From positions 1 through 64,000 of the forward strand of contig NZ_JALLIN010000035.1 of the NCBI RefSeq assembly GCF_023630175.1: a stretch of DNA of 64,000 nucleotides, given 5' to 3'. Shown here piece by piece: positions 48,846 through 58,900 of the stretch; within the stretch, counting starts at the first letter, position 1; every line of letters begins with the position of its first letter. The DNA comes from Streptomyces cellostaticus. GTDB lineage: Bacteria > Actinomycetota > Actinomycetes > Streptomycetales > Streptomycetaceae. The notes beneath the pieces were generated by a model that saw only the letters and a list, made by a program, of their open reading frames with translations, was not told where the DNA came from and ran no database searches. A program made the translations under genes and the position numbers.

Positions 48846-49472
48846 TCACACGTCCCCCAGCGGGGTGAAGCGCACCCGCGTGCCCGGTGAGAGCAGCGCG
48901 GCCGGTACACGCGCGTGGTCCCACAGCACCGCGTCCGTGGTGCCGATGAGCTGCCAGCCGCCCGGCGACGAGCGCGGGTACACACCCGTGTACGGCCCCG
49001 CCAGTGCCACGGCGCCGGCCGGCACCGCCGTGCGCGGGGTGGCCCGGCGCGGGACGCCGTAGCGGGCGGGCAGTCCGGTGAGGTAGCCGAAGCCGGGCGC
49101 GAACCCGCAGAACGCCACGGTGAACTCGGTGTTCGCGTGGATCCGGACGGCCTCGCTCACGGGCACCCCCCAGTGGGCGGCGACGTCCGCCAGGTCCGGG
49201 CCGTCGTAGCGCACGGGGAGCTCGACCGGCTCGCCCGCGCTCGGGGCGGTGGCGGGCGCTTCGCAGGAGGCCAGTTCGGACGCCAGGCCGGCCGGGTCGG
49301 CGAGGCCGTCGAGCAGGACCGTGCGGGCGGCCGGGACGATCTCGCGGACGGTCAGCGAACCCTCCGCCCTGCGCCGCAGCAGCTCCGCGTGCAGCGCCCG
49401 CGCCTGGGCGCCGGAGGCGACCTCCACCAGCAGGGCGTCCTCGCCGACGGGGCGCGCCGTGAGCCGGCTCAT
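48846..49472 (-). CDS. pxpB: 5-oxoprolinase subunit B (KipI-like)
   Basis: A 208-residue KipI/CT_C_D protein: RPVGEDALLVEVASGAQARALHAEL, then VRIHANTEFTVAFCGFAPGFGYLTGLPARYGVPRR and the GGWQLIGTTDAVLWD end. It partners PxpC in phosphorylating or handling the 5-oxoproline intermediate. The start overlaps the pxpA stop by 4 nt (49469-49472). The older KipI annotation as a kinase inhibitor comes from B. subtilis. Confidence 0.9.
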   Translation of the reverse strand: MSRLTARPVGEDALLVEVASGAQARALHAELLRRRAEGSLTVREIVPAARTVLLDGLADPAGLASELASCEAPATAPSAGEPVELPVRYDGPDLADVAAHWGVPVSEAVRIHANTEFTVAFCGFAPGFGYLTGLPARYGVPRRATPRTAVPAGAVALAGPYTGVYPRSSPGGWQLIGTTDAVLWDHARVPAALLSPGTRVRFTPLGDV

Positions 49473-50227
49473 GCGAAGGCCTCCACCCGCACGCCCGCCG
49501 CCACCAGCCGCTCGCGCACCCGGCGGGCCAGATCCACCGCGCCCGCCGTGTCTCCGTGCAGGCACAGCGAGCGGGCGCGCACCTGGATCCGCGCGCCGGA
49601 GTGCGCGATCACCGAACCGGAGCGCGCGAGACCCACCGAGCGGTCCACGACGGCCTCCGGATCGCTCACCACGGCGCCGTCACGGTCGCGCGGCACCAGC
49701 GTGCCCGCGTCGGTGTACGCGCGGTCGGCGAACGCCTCCGGCACCGCCGGGAGGCCCGCCTTCCCGGCCAGGTCCAGCAGCCGTGAGCCGGGCAGGCCCA
49801 GGACCGTGAGCGAGGCGTCCGCGAGCAGCACGCCGTCGACCACCGCCGCGGCCTGGTCCTCGTCGTGCACCACGCGGTTGTAGAGCGCGCCGTGCGGCTT
49901 GACGTAGGCCACGCGCGCGCCCGCCGCCCGGGCGAACACCTCCAGGGCACCGATCTGATAGGCCACTTCGGCCGCCAGCTCGGCGGGCGGCACGTCCATC
50001 GCGCGCCGCCCGAACCCGGCTAGGTCCCGGTAGGAGACCTGCGCGCCGATCGTCACCCCGCGCGCGGCGGCCAGCTCGCACACCCGGCGCATGGTGGCCG
50101 CGTCGCCGGCGTGGAACCCGCAGGCCACGTTGGCGCTGGTGACGACCGACAGCAGTTGCTCGTCGTCGGTGAGCCGCCAGCGGCCGAAGCCCTCGCCCAG
50201 GTCGGCGTTCAGATCGATCGCGGTCAT
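49469..50227 (-). CDS. pxpA: 5-oxoprolinase subunit A (LamB/YcsF)
   Basis: A 252-residue LamB/YcsF protein: MTAIDLNADLGEGFGRW, SVVTSANVACGFHAGDAATMRRVCELAAARGVTIGAQVSYRDLAGFGRR and VKPHGALYNRVVHDEDQAAAVV are diagnostic. The His and Asp residues in these motifs form the presumed active site. It is coupled to pxpB and lies 75 nt downstream of a DUF1445 gene in the same operon. Confidence 0.93.
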   Translation of the reverse strand: MTAIDLNADLGEGFGRWRLTDDEQLLSVVTSANVACGFHAGDAATMRRVCELAAARGVTIGAQVSYRDLAGFGRRAMDVPPAELAAEVAYQIGALEVFARAAGARVAYVKPHGALYNRVVHDEDQAAAVVDGVLLADASLTVLGLPGSRLLDLAGKAGLPAVPEAFADRAYTDAGTLVPRDRDGAVVSDPEAVVDRSVGLARSGSVIAHSGARIQVRARSLCLHGDTAGAVDLARRVRERLVAAGVRVEAFA

Positions 50228-50302
50228 GGTCCCTCGTGTCTTTCCGGTCCTCGGGTCGGGTGCCGCCCGGGCCTCTCGTGCCGGGCGCGGTGCTCGCCGG
50301 TG

Positions 50303-51142
50303 TCAGTCGACGCCGACCACGCGGTACTGCTCGTCCCGCACGTCGGTCAGGAACATGTGGCCCGGTGCGTGGGTGATGGCGAACGGCGGCCGGGACGCCG
50401 TCACCGCCGCCTGCGGGGTCACCCCGCAGGCCCAGAAGACCGGGATGTCGTCCGGCGCGGTGGACACCGGGTCGCCGAAGTCGGGCCGGCCGAGGTCCCC
50501 GATGCCGAGGGCCGCCGGATCGCCGCAGTGGACCGGGCCGCCGTGCACGGCCGGCAGCAGGCCGCTCTCCCGGATCGCGGCGCGCAGGTGCCGCGGCGGC
50601 ACCGGACGCATGGACACGACCAGCGGCCCGCGCAGCCGGCCCGCCGGGCGGCACTGCCGCCCGGTCACGTACATGGGCACGTTGCGGCCCTGTTCGACGT
50701 GCCGGATCGGGACGCCCGCCCCGGCCAGTGCCCACTCGAAGGTGAAACTGCAGCCCAGCAGGAACGACACCAGGTCGTCCCGCCAGTACGCGCGCACGTC
50801 GGTCGGCTCCTCCGCCAGTCCGCCGTCCCGCCACACCCGGTAGCGGGGCAGGTCGGTCCGCAGATCAGCGCCCGGGGCGAGCACGGTCGCGGTGGCACCC
50901 GCGTCCGTGACGTCCAGCACGGGACACGGCTTGGGGTTGCGCTGGCAGAACAGCAGCATGTCGTAGGCCCAGTCGGCCGGCACCGCGATCAGGTTGGCCT
51001 GGGTGTGCCCGGCCGCCACACCAGCCGTGGGCCCGCAGAGGCCCTCCCGGAAGCGGGCCCGGGCGGCCTGGGGGCTCCACGCGTGCGCGTGCTCGTCGAC
51101 GAGGGTCACGGGCCGGCCGGAGGTACGGGCCGCCCGCGTCAC
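50303..51142 (-). CDS. DUF1445 putative hydro-lyase (D-glutamate cyclase-related)
   Basis: A 279-residue protein with the DUF1445 pattern: ARFREGLCGPTAGVAAGHTQANLIAVPADWAYDMLLFCQRNPKPCPVLDVTDAG, SFLLGCSFTFEWAL, PIRHVEQGRNVPMY and PVFWACGVTPQAAV, GHMFLTDV. Relatives of D-glutamate cyclase interconvert glutamate and 5-oxoproline, which fits its place directly upstream of pxpA. It overlaps the MFS gene by 4 nt. The reaction in this strain is inferred. Confidence 0.88.
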   Translation of the reverse strand: MTRAARTSGRPVTLVDEHAHAWSPQAARARFREGLCGPTAGVAAGHTQANLIAVPADWAYDMLLFCQRNPKPCPVLDVTDAGATATVLAPGADLRTDLPRYRVWRDGGLAEEPTDVRAYWRDDLVSFLLGCSFTFEWALAGAGVPIRHVEQGRNVPMYVTGRQCRPAGRLRGPLVVSMRPVPPRHLRAAIRESGLLPAVHGGPVHCGDPAALGIGDLGRPDFGDPVSTAPDDIPVFWACGVTPQAAVTASRPPFAITHAPGHMFLTDVRDEQYRVVGVD

Positions 51143-52458
51143 GCCAGATCCTTACCGCGCGTCTCCGGCAGCCCCAGCAGGGCGAGCGCCGCGAGGCCGT
51201 AACCGGCGGCCCCGAAGACCAGCGCGCCGCCCACGCCCCAACTGTCGGCCAGGAAGCCCACCAGGGTCGGGAAGACGGCGCCCACCGCGCGGCCGGTGTT
51301 GTACGTGAAGCCCTGAGCGGTGCCGCGCACCGCCGTCGGGAACAGCTCGCTCAGGTAGGAGCCGAAGCCGCTGAAGATGGCCGACATGCAGAAACCGAGC
51401 GGGAATCCGAGCACCAGCAGCAGGGTGTCGGCGCCGTGCGGGATGTGGGCGTAGGCCAGCACGCACACCGCCGAGAGCAGCGCGAACAGCCAGATGTTGC
51501 GGCGCCGGCCGAGCCGGTCGGTGAGGTATCCGCCGGTCAGGTAGCCGAGGAAGGCCCCCGAGATCAGGAGCGTGAGGTAGCCGCCGGTGCCCACCACGGA
51601 CAGGCCGCGCTCGCTCTTCAGGTACGTCGGCACCCAGGTCGCCAGCGTGTAGTAGCCGCCCTGCACGCCCGTGGACAGCAGGCTCGCGAAGACCGTCGTG
51701 CGCAGCAGACCCGGATCGCCGTCCCTGGCCGGCCGGAAGATCGCCCCGAACGAACCGCGCCGCGGGCTCTGTTCGCGAGCCGCCGTCGCCCCGGGCGCGT
51801 CGTGCACCCGGCGGCGCAGCCACACCACGAGCAACGCGGGCAGCGCGCCGGTCCAGAACATGATCCGCCAGGCCAGGTCGTCACCGGCGAGGGAGAAGAC
51901 CAGCGTGTAGCCGACCACCGCCAGCGCCCAGCCGACCGCCCAGGAACTCTGGACGGCGCCGAGGGTGCGGCCCCGGTGCCTGGTGCTCGCGTACTCGGCG
52001 ACCAGGATGGCGCCGACCGCCCACTCGCCGCCGAAGCCGAGACCCTGCAGGGCGCGGAAGACCAGCAGCGTCTCGTAGTTCGGCGCGAAGCCGCAGGCCA
52101 CGGTGAAGACGGCGTAGGTGACCACCGTGATCATCAGTGCGCGCACCCGGCCCACCCGGTCCGCGACCACTCCCGCCGCGGCGCCGCCGACCGCGGAGAC
52201 CACGAGCGTGACGGTGGTGAACAGGCCGGTCTGGCCGCTGTCCAGGTCGAAGTAGGCCGCGAGCGCCACCATGCTCAGCGGCAGCGTGAAGTAGTCGTAG
52301 GAATCCAGGGCATATCCGCCGAATGCTCCGGCGAACGCCCGGCGGCCGCGCGGGCCGAGGGCCCGCATCCAGCCGAACGCGCCGTCCTCGGTGGCGTGTT
52401 CGCCGGTCGCCGGTCGCCGGTCCGGGGTCACGGACCGGGGCGGGGGGGTCGTGCTCAT
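51139..52458 (-). CDS. MFS transporter of the 5-oxoprolinase operon
   Basis: A 439-residue, 12-helix MFS carrier of the metabolite:H+ symporter type: AGAFGGYALDSYDYFTLPLSMVALAAYF, VVADRVGRVRALM, LQGLGFGGEWAVGAILVAEYASTRHRGR and YLTDRLGRRRNIW. First gene of the minus-strand operon leading to DUF1445-pxpA-pxpB-pxpC, so it probably imports 5-oxoproline or a precursor. I chose the ATG at 52458 because GCGAGGTG is well placed. Confidence 0.9.
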   Translation of the reverse strand: MSTTPPPRSVTPDRRPATGEHATEDGAFGWMRALGPRGRRAFAGAFGGYALDSYDYFTLPLSMVALAAYFDLDSGQTGLFTTVTLVVSAVGGAAAGVVADRVGRVRALMITVVTYAVFTVACGFAPNYETLLVFRALQGLGFGGEWAVGAILVAEYASTRHRGRTLGAVQSSWAVGWALAVVGYTLVFSLAGDDLAWRIMFWTGALPALLVVWLRRRVHDAPGATAAREQSPRRGSFGAIFRPARDGDPGLLRTTVFASLLSTGVQGGYYTLATWVPTYLKSERGLSVVGTGGYLTLLISGAFLGYLTGGYLTDRLGRRRNIWLFALLSAVCVLAYAHIPHGADTLLLVLGFPLGFCMSAIFSGFGSYLSELFPTAVRGTAQGFTYNTGRAVGAVFPTLVGFLADSWGVGGALVFGAAGYGLAALALLGLPETRGKDLA

Positions 52459-52538
52459 GGGCACCTCGCAGAGGGGGACGGAGGGTGCGGTGGGCCGAGC
52501 GGTGCGGTGGGGAAGCCGTGCCGTGCCGAGCACCGTAG

Positions 52539-52557
52539 AGGATCGTTCAACGATCCT
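52539..52557. promoter_or_regulatory. Perfect 9+1+9 inverted repeat, probable GntR operator
   Basis: AGGATCGTT-C-AACGATCCT is a perfect inverted repeat in the 147-nt gap between the MFS start and the divergent GntR gene. Its central GTT/AAC symmetry is typical of FadR/FCD-type GntR sites. It likely controls both directions. Confidence 0.75.
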
Positions 52558-52605
52558 TCAATACCTCTGTTGTCTCGTTCCCCCGACTGCGATTGAATTC
52601 CGGGC

Positions 52606-53307
52606 ATGGCAGAGCAGCTGACGGGACTGGCCGGCGACCGCGCACTCCTGGGGCGTACCAGCACCGCCGAACGCGTCGCCGACATCCTCCGGAGCAGGGT
52701 CGCCGAGGGTTTCTTCCCGCCGGGCGCCCGACTGTCCGAGGACGCCATCGGCGGCGCCCTCGGCGTGTCCCGCAACACACTGCGCGAGGCGTTCCGGCTG
52801 CTCACCCACGAGCGTCTGCTCGTCCACGAACTCAACCGCGGGGTCTTCGTCCGGGTCCTGACCGCGGAGGACGTCGAGGACATCTACCGCGTCCGCGCCC
52901 TGGTCGAGTGCGCCGTCGTCCGCGGCCTCGGCGAGCCGCCGTACGCGCTCGACGGCCTGGCCGCCGCCGTCGCCGAAGGCCGGCTCGCCACCCACGAGGA
53001 CGACTGGAAGGCGCTGGGCACGGCCAACATCCACTTCCACCGCGAACTGGTGGCGCTGGCCGGCAGCGAACGCACCGACGAGCTGATGCGCGGCGTCTTC
53101 GCCGAACTGCGGCTCGCCTTCCACGTCGTCGACCACCCGCGCCGGCTGCACGAGCCCTACCTCGCCCGCAACCGCCAGATCCTGCAGGCCCTGCGGGCCG
53201 GCGACCCGCGCGAGGCCGAGCGGCTGCTGGGCACCTACCTCGCCGACTCGCGGGAACGGGTCGTGGAGGCCTACCGGCACCGGGTCGGCGAGGACACCGC
53301 CTCCTGA
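52606..53307 (+). CDS. GntR-family regulator, FCD (FadR) subfamily
   Basis: A 233-residue regulator: winged helix STAERVADILRSRVAEGFFPPGARLSEDAIGGALGVSRNTLREAFRLLTHERLLVHELNRGVFV, followed by an all-helical FCD domain (EDIYRVRALVECAVVRGL, FHRELVALAGSERTDELM, RNRQILQALRAGDPREAERLL) with the His residues that usually bind metal and ligand. It is divergent from the 5-oxoprolinase operon and probably represses it through the palindrome at 52539-52557. Confidence 0.9.
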   Translation: MAEQLTGLAGDRALLGRTSTAERVADILRSRVAEGFFPPGARLSEDAIGGALGVSRNTLREAFRLLTHERLLVHELNRGVFVRVLTAEDVEDIYRVRALVECAVVRGLGEPPYALDGLAAAVAEGRLATHEDDWKALGTANIHFHRELVALAGSERTDELMRGVFAELRLAFHVVDHPRRLHEPYLARNRQILQALRAGDPREAERLLGTYLADSRERVVEAYRHRVGEDTAS

Positions 53308-53463
53308 CCCCGGGTGCCGGTCGGGTCCTGCCCGCGCCGAAGGCCGTCGCGATCACGCACGGTGCCCCCGGAGCCGCCGCCCGGCGCCTGTCGAGTCCCC
53401 GTGACGGCCGTCGCTTCTGCGTCGTTTGGGCCGTTGTCGGACCGAGGACCTAGTCTGTGCACC

Positions 53464-54990
53464 GTGACTTCGCCTGCATCGACGGACAGCGTTCCGCCCC
53501 AGCTCAGCGCGGGGCCGCGCCCGGCACCGGGCCCGGCCGCCGACGAGGGGCTGGCGCGGCGGCTGCGCGCGCTCGCCTGCACGGCGCCGCTGCACGACCT
53601 CGACGCGCGCAAGGCCAATCTGGCCGGTGAGTACTCGGTGTACGGCATGGCCGAGGTGGCCCTGGCCGCCATCGACCTCGTCACGCTGAACATGGACTTC
53701 GACACGGGCGCCGACCACGAGCAGATCGTGGCCCGGCTCGCCCCGCGCATCGCCGCCCAGGCCCCGCACCGGCCGGCCGCCGAGCACGAGCGGGTGGCCC
53801 GCTGGGTCGTGGAGAACCTGATCAACGTCGGCAGCGTGGACCGCGGCTTCCGCGCGGTGTACGGCACGTTCGCCCCGGACGGCACCTACGTCCGCCGTGA
53901 CTACGACTTCAAGCTGATCGAGGAGGTCCCCGGCCCCGGCGGCACGGTCTACCTGCGCACCACCGACGAAGCGGTCAACGTCCTCGTCGGCGCGTTGGAC
54001 ACCGACGTGACCAGCGCGCAGATCGCCGCCGAGGTCAAGCTCGAGGTGCTGATCAACCGGGGCCGCCTCGCGGACGCCCAGCTCGCCGCCGAGCAGGCCC
54101 GCTACCGCACCGTGCAGTACTCCGAGACCCTGCGCCGCGCCCTGGAGGCCACCCGGCGCAACGTCCGCGCCGTCGACTGGCTCAACGCCGTGCCCGACAT
54201 GATCGCCGAGGCCCTCGACCACGTGGCCGACCGCTACCGGCACGAGAACGCGATCCTCACCAACATCCGCAAGGCCCGCGACGAGACCGAGGACCCCGGG
54301 AACAAGCGCCGCGCGGCCGAGCTGGTGGACATCGTCAAGGACTGCATCCGCCGGCACACCCAGTTGCAGTCCCGGCTGCTGGAGGCGGGACCGCTGTTCC
54401 GCGCCGAACAGGACAGGCAGGCGTTCGCCCCGGCCGCGGCCACCTCCGGCACCGACCTGTACGGCCACCTCCTCGCGCCCGCGCTGCCGCTGCCGCTGGA
54501 GGGGGCGGTCCGCGTCACCGACGCCTTCTTCGCCAACGCCACCGGGCTGCGCACCCCGGTGTCGGTCCGGGTCGGCGACCTCGTGGACATCCTGCTGACG
54601 CCGCCGGTGGAACGGGAGCACCTGGGCGCGGAGATGCCCGAGCCCGACCTGATCGCGACCCCCGACGACAGCCGGTTCAGCGAGGAACAGCTCGCCGTCG
54701 CCATGGAGCTGCTGGACCTGCCGGCCGACGCCCCGCGCAGGCTGTCCGGACTGCTCACCGAGGCGCGCGGACAGGATCCCGAACTGCCCTACCTCGTCGC
54801 GCTGCTGGCCGTGCACGCGGCCAGCCCCGCCGTCGGCACCGCCTACCGGCAGGGCGAGCAGAAGCTGCTGTTCGCCGTCGACGACGGGACGGACCTGGAC
54901 GATCCCGAGTTCGGCGGAGCCGACCTGATCGTCGGAACGGCGCTGCTGGACGCGGCGGGAATGGCCGCCGACCGGACGGAAGCAGCATGA
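53464..54990 (+). CDS. Putative kleisin-like subunit of an SMC-type complex
   Basis: A 508-residue helical protein with a GTG start at 53464. The N-terminal part looks like a winged-helix/dimerisation region (VYGMAEVALAAIDLVTLNMDFDTGADHEQIVARLAPRIAAQ). A long helical middle (LINRGRLADAQLAAEQARYRTVQYSETLRRALEATRRNVRAVDW, then coiled-coil to about residue 330) leads to a C-terminal domain. Length and order before a small winged-helix protein and an SMC-like ATPase match the kleisins MukF, MksF and JetA. No direct family match is claimed. Confidence 0.55.
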   Translation: MTSPASTDSVPPQLSAGPRPAPGPAADEGLARRLRALACTAPLHDLDARKANLAGEYSVYGMAEVALAAIDLVTLNMDFDTGADHEQIVARLAPRIAAQAPHRPAAEHERVARWVVENLINVGSVDRGFRAVYGTFAPDGTYVRRDYDFKLIEEVPGPGGTVYLRTTDEAVNVLVGALDTDVTSAQIAAEVKLEVLINRGRLADAQLAAEQARYRTVQYSETLRRALEATRRNVRAVDWLNAVPDMIAEALDHVADRYRHENAILTNIRKARDETEDPGNKRRAAELVDIVKDCIRRHTQLQSRLLEAGPLFRAEQDRQAFAPAAATSGTDLYGHLLAPALPLPLEGAVRVTDAFFANATGLRTPVSVRVGDLVDILLTPPVEREHLGAEMPEPDLIATPDDSRFSEEQLAVAMELLDLPADAPRRLSGLLTEARGQDPELPYLVALLAVHAASPAVGTAYRQGEQKLLFAVDDGTDLDDPEFGGADLIVGTALLDAAGMAADRTEAA

Positions 54991-55021
54991 GTGAGCGAGA
55001 CCGCGACAAGGAGCCCAGACC

Positions 55022-55900
55022 GTGACCGAGCACGTCGAGTGGAGTGACACGGAGGCCCCGGCCCCGGCGGCGTCCGCCGCCGTCACCCCCGCCGACGCCG
55101 CCGACGCGGCGCGGCTCGTCGCCTTCGGGCTGCAGCCCAAACTGCAGCCCGCGCGCGACCAGGAGTACACCGACCTGCTGCGCCGCTACCGCGAGGAGCC
55201 GGCGTTCGCACGGCTCGCGGACGCCGTCGCCGCCGGCCTCGGTCTGATCGTGCTCGAGGTGTCCCCGCGCGCCGGGATGGCCGTGACGGCCGCCGAGGAC
55301 TCGGTGTTCGCCGTCCGGATGGGCGACTACGCGCGTCGCACCGCCGCCGACTCCGGGGACCGCTTCCTGCACGGGCTGGCCCACCTGGCCGTCGCCGCGC
55401 TGGCGTTCCCGCGCCCGGAGGACCTCGCCGACGACTCCTACATCGGCCGGATCACCGTGAACGGCGTCGACGCCTTCGTCCGGCAGGCCTGCCGCCGCCT
55501 GGAGGAACGCGCCGAGGAACGCGGCGAGAACACCGACCCGGCCACCGGCACGCCCGGTCTCGAGGCCGCCTGGCGGATCTGGGCCCGGCGCAGCGCGACC
55601 GGCGCCACCAAGGACGCGCGCCGGCCGGCCGCCTCGACCACGGGCATCGTCGCCAAGGCCGCGGCCTTCCTCACCGACTCCGGCTTCCTGCAGCGCACCG
55701 GGGACGACCACGGCGGCACCTATCGCACCACCGCGCGCTACCAGCTCCAGGTACGCGACCTGGCCGGCGGCGCCGCGATGGCCGAACTGCTGGAGCTGGG
55801 CGTCGTCCCGGTCACGGACGGCTCGGCCAGCCTGCTGGCAGCCGAGGACACCGAAGACCTGGACCTGGTGGCCGACGCCGGGCTGCCGTTCCACTCCTGA
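55022..55900 (+). CDS. Putative KITE-like winged-helix subunit
   Basis: A 292-residue acidic protein with a GTG start, 31 nt after the kleisin-like gene. Residues about 45-165 are a first alpha/beta region (RYREEPAFARLADAVAAGLGLIVLEVSPRAGMAV). Residues about 200-270 look like a winged helix (TTGIVAKAAAFLTDSGFLQRTGDDHGGTYRTTARYQLQVRDL). Two such domains in a small protein between kleisin and SMC genes is the arrangement of MukE, MksE and JetB. The assignment is by layout and fold impression. Confidence 0.55.
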   Translation: MTEHVEWSDTEAPAPAASAAVTPADAADAARLVAFGLQPKLQPARDQEYTDLLRRYREEPAFARLADAVAAGLGLIVLEVSPRAGMAVTAAEDSVFAVRMGDYARRTAADSGDRFLHGLAHLAVAALAFPRPEDLADDSYIGRITVNGVDAFVRQACRRLEERAEERGENTDPATGTPGLEAAWRIWARRSATGATKDARRPAASTTGIVAKAAAFLTDSGFLQRTGDDHGGTYRTTARYQLQVRDLAGGAAMAELLELGVVPVTDGSASLLAAEDTEDLDLVADAGLPFHS

Positions 55901-55937
55901 TCCACCGCATCCCTGACCAGACTTACGAGAGTCCGCC

Positions 55938-58900
55938 ATGTACGAGCTGTCCCGGGTCCGCCTCTACTCCATCGGGCCGGCCGGTGCGCGCTACGCCGAC
56001 ACCGTGCTCGACCTGCGGGGCGTGGGCGGGCCCGTGCCCGACCCCGCGCCCACGCAGGCGGAGTTCTTCGCGGAGGAGCCGTCCGGGCCGCCGCGCAGGC
56101 CCGCGCCCGCCGGCGTGCTCTTCCTGGAGAACGGGGGCGGCAAGTCCGTCCTGCTCAAGCTGATCTTCTCGGTGATGCTGCCCGGCCACCGCAACACGCT
56201 CGGCGGCGCCAGCTCCGGTGTGCTGCGCAAGTTCCTGCTCGCCGACGACTGCGGGCACGTGGCGCTGGAGTGGCAGCACGTGCAGACCGGTGAGTGCGTC
56301 GTCGTCGGCAAGGTCAGCGAGTGGCGCGGACGCCAGGTCTCCAGCGACCCGCGGAAGTTCGCCGAGGCCTGGTACTCCTTCCGGCCCGGACCCGGCCTCA
56401 GCCTGGACAACCTGCCCGTCGCCGAGTCCACCGCGGTACGGCCCCCCGCCGAGGGCAGCTCGGGCGCCCGGGGCCGGCGCCGCACCATGAAGGGCTTCCG
56501 GGACGCCCTCACCGAGTCCGGCAAGGCCTACCCCCACCTCGAGGTGCACTGGGAGGAGATCCACGACCGCTGGATCGAGCACCTCGGCGACCTCGGCCTC
56601 GACCCCGAACTCTTCCGCTACCAGCGGGAGATGAACGCGGACGAGGGCGAGGCGGCGGGTCTCTTCGCGGTGAAGAAGGACTCCGACTTCACCGACCTGC
56701 TGCTGCGCGCGGTCACCGACACCCGCGACACCGACGGCCTCGCCGACCTGGTCAGCGGCTTCGGCAACAAGCTCGGCCGCAGGGCCGAACTGATCGCGGA
56801 GCGGGACTTCACCGCGGGCTCCGTCGACCTGCTCGGGAAGATCGTCGAGGCCGCCGGGACGCGCTCGCGCGCGCGTGACGTCCACGCCGGAGCGGAACGC
56901 CGTACCCGCGGCCTGGCCCGGAGGCTGTCCGCGCGGGCCGTGCGTGAGCGGGTGCGCGCCGCCGACCTGGCGCAGCGCGTCACGGCCGCCGCCTACACCG
57001 TCACGCACTCCGAGGGCGCGCGCGAGCGCAGCTCACTCGTCGCCGCCGAACTCGCCTACCGCCACGCGTCCCTCGCGCTCGCCGCCGCAGAGAAGGCCGC
57101 CGCCGCGCAGAAGCGCGAACTGGCCGACGCACGCACCCTGCACTCCGCCTGGCAGGCCGCCGAGGCGGTACTGCGGCACCGTGCCGCCGCGGACCGGGTC
57201 GCGCGCGTGTCCGCCGCCATCCAGGAGGCCGAGCGGGACGCGGCCCCCGCACTCGCCGCCCGCGCCAAGGCCGCCGTGGACCTGGTACGGGCCCTGCACG
57301 CGGCCGCCGAGAGCGCCGAGAGCCTCGCCAACGAGGGGGAGGAACGCTCGGCGGCCCTGCAGGAGGTCGGTGAGAGCGGCTACCGCGACTCCACCGCCGC
57401 CGCCACCGAGGGCCAGCGCGCCCGCAGCGAGGCCGGGCACCTGCGCCAGCGCCTCACCGAGGTCGAGCAGGAGACGGCCGAGGCGGTGCGCGCCGGCTGG
57501 CTCGACGACAGCGCCCCGGACGCCGACCCGGCTCGCGCCGCGCTCGCCGCGAGCGACGCCGAGAAGACCGCCGTGGCCGCCTGGGACGCGGCCCGCGAGG
57601 CCGCCGGCAGGGCCACCGACCAGGCGCGCGAGGCGGCCTCCGCCGAGGCGCGTGCCGAGCTGACCGCGGCCCGCGCGGCGGACGCCGCGACCGCGGCCGA
57701 ACGCGCCCACGACGCGGAGCGGCGCCTCGCCGAGACCCTGGCCGCCGAGGACCGGCTCGCCGAGCTGCTGAGCCTGCCGGCCGCGACCGGGGCGGCCCGG
57801 CCCGGGGTGCCGGCGCCGCGGAGCGGGACCGCCGACCCGTCGACGCGGGCGGGCGACCCGCCGGATGCCACCGGCCCGCGCGCCGAGGGTCCGCTGGGCG
57901 CCGAGGAACTCGACCGATACGCCGACGAGTTGCGCGAACTCCTCGACGACGCCGTGTCGGCCGCCGAACGGCACCTGTTCGACCTGCGCACGGCCGCCGC
58001 CGACGACGCCCGCATCCTCGGCGCCCTGGGCGACGGCGGACTGCTGCCACCCGGCCCGGACGTACTGGCCACCGTCGAGTTCCTCGGCGAGCACGGCATC
58101 CCCGCCCTGCCCGGATGGCGCTACCTCGCGCAGGCCGTCGACCCCGCCGACCACGCCCGTGTGCTCGCCGCCCGCCCCGAACTGGTGGACGGTGTGATCA
58201 TCACCGATCCCGGCACGCACGCCCGTGCCCGCGAGGCGCTCGGTGACGCCGCCCTGCTGCCCCGCTCCGCCGTGGCCGTGGGCACGGCAGCGGCGCTGCT
58301 CGCCCCGACCCCGGCGCCCGGCACCACCCCCGGTGACGTCTTCCTGGTGCCGCCGAACCCGGCCATGCACGACGAGCACGCGGCGGACGAGGAGCGGCAG
58401 GCCCTGCGCGCGCGGGCCTCCGACCGCGACGAGGAGATCCGCGCGCTCGCCGCCCGGCTCGGCCGGGACCGCGAGCTGGCGGCCCGCCTCGTCTCCTGGC
58501 GCACCGGCTGCCCGGCCGGACGGCTCACCGAGCTGGGCGACGCGGCCCGGGAGGCACGCGCGTTCGCCGAGGAGAGCGAGGCCGAACTCGCCGAGACCCG
58601 CGTCGCGCGTGCCGAGGCCGACGAGACCGCCGCCGAGGCCACGCAGGTCCGTGACGAGCGGCAGGAGGCCGCGCAGCGGGCCCGGCGTTCCGCCGACGCC
58701 CTCGCCGGGCTGGCCTTCCGGCTGCGTGAGCGCGCGGGCTGGCAGGTCAGGCTCCGCGAACTCGCCGACGAGGCGGCCGAGTCGGAGGCCCGGGCCCAGG
58801 CCTGCCTGGAACGCGCCCGCGCCGCCGACGAGGACCGCCGGGCCGCCCAGCGGGCCGCCGACGACGCCCGCCGCACCGCGCGTGCCCTGCGCGCCGAACG

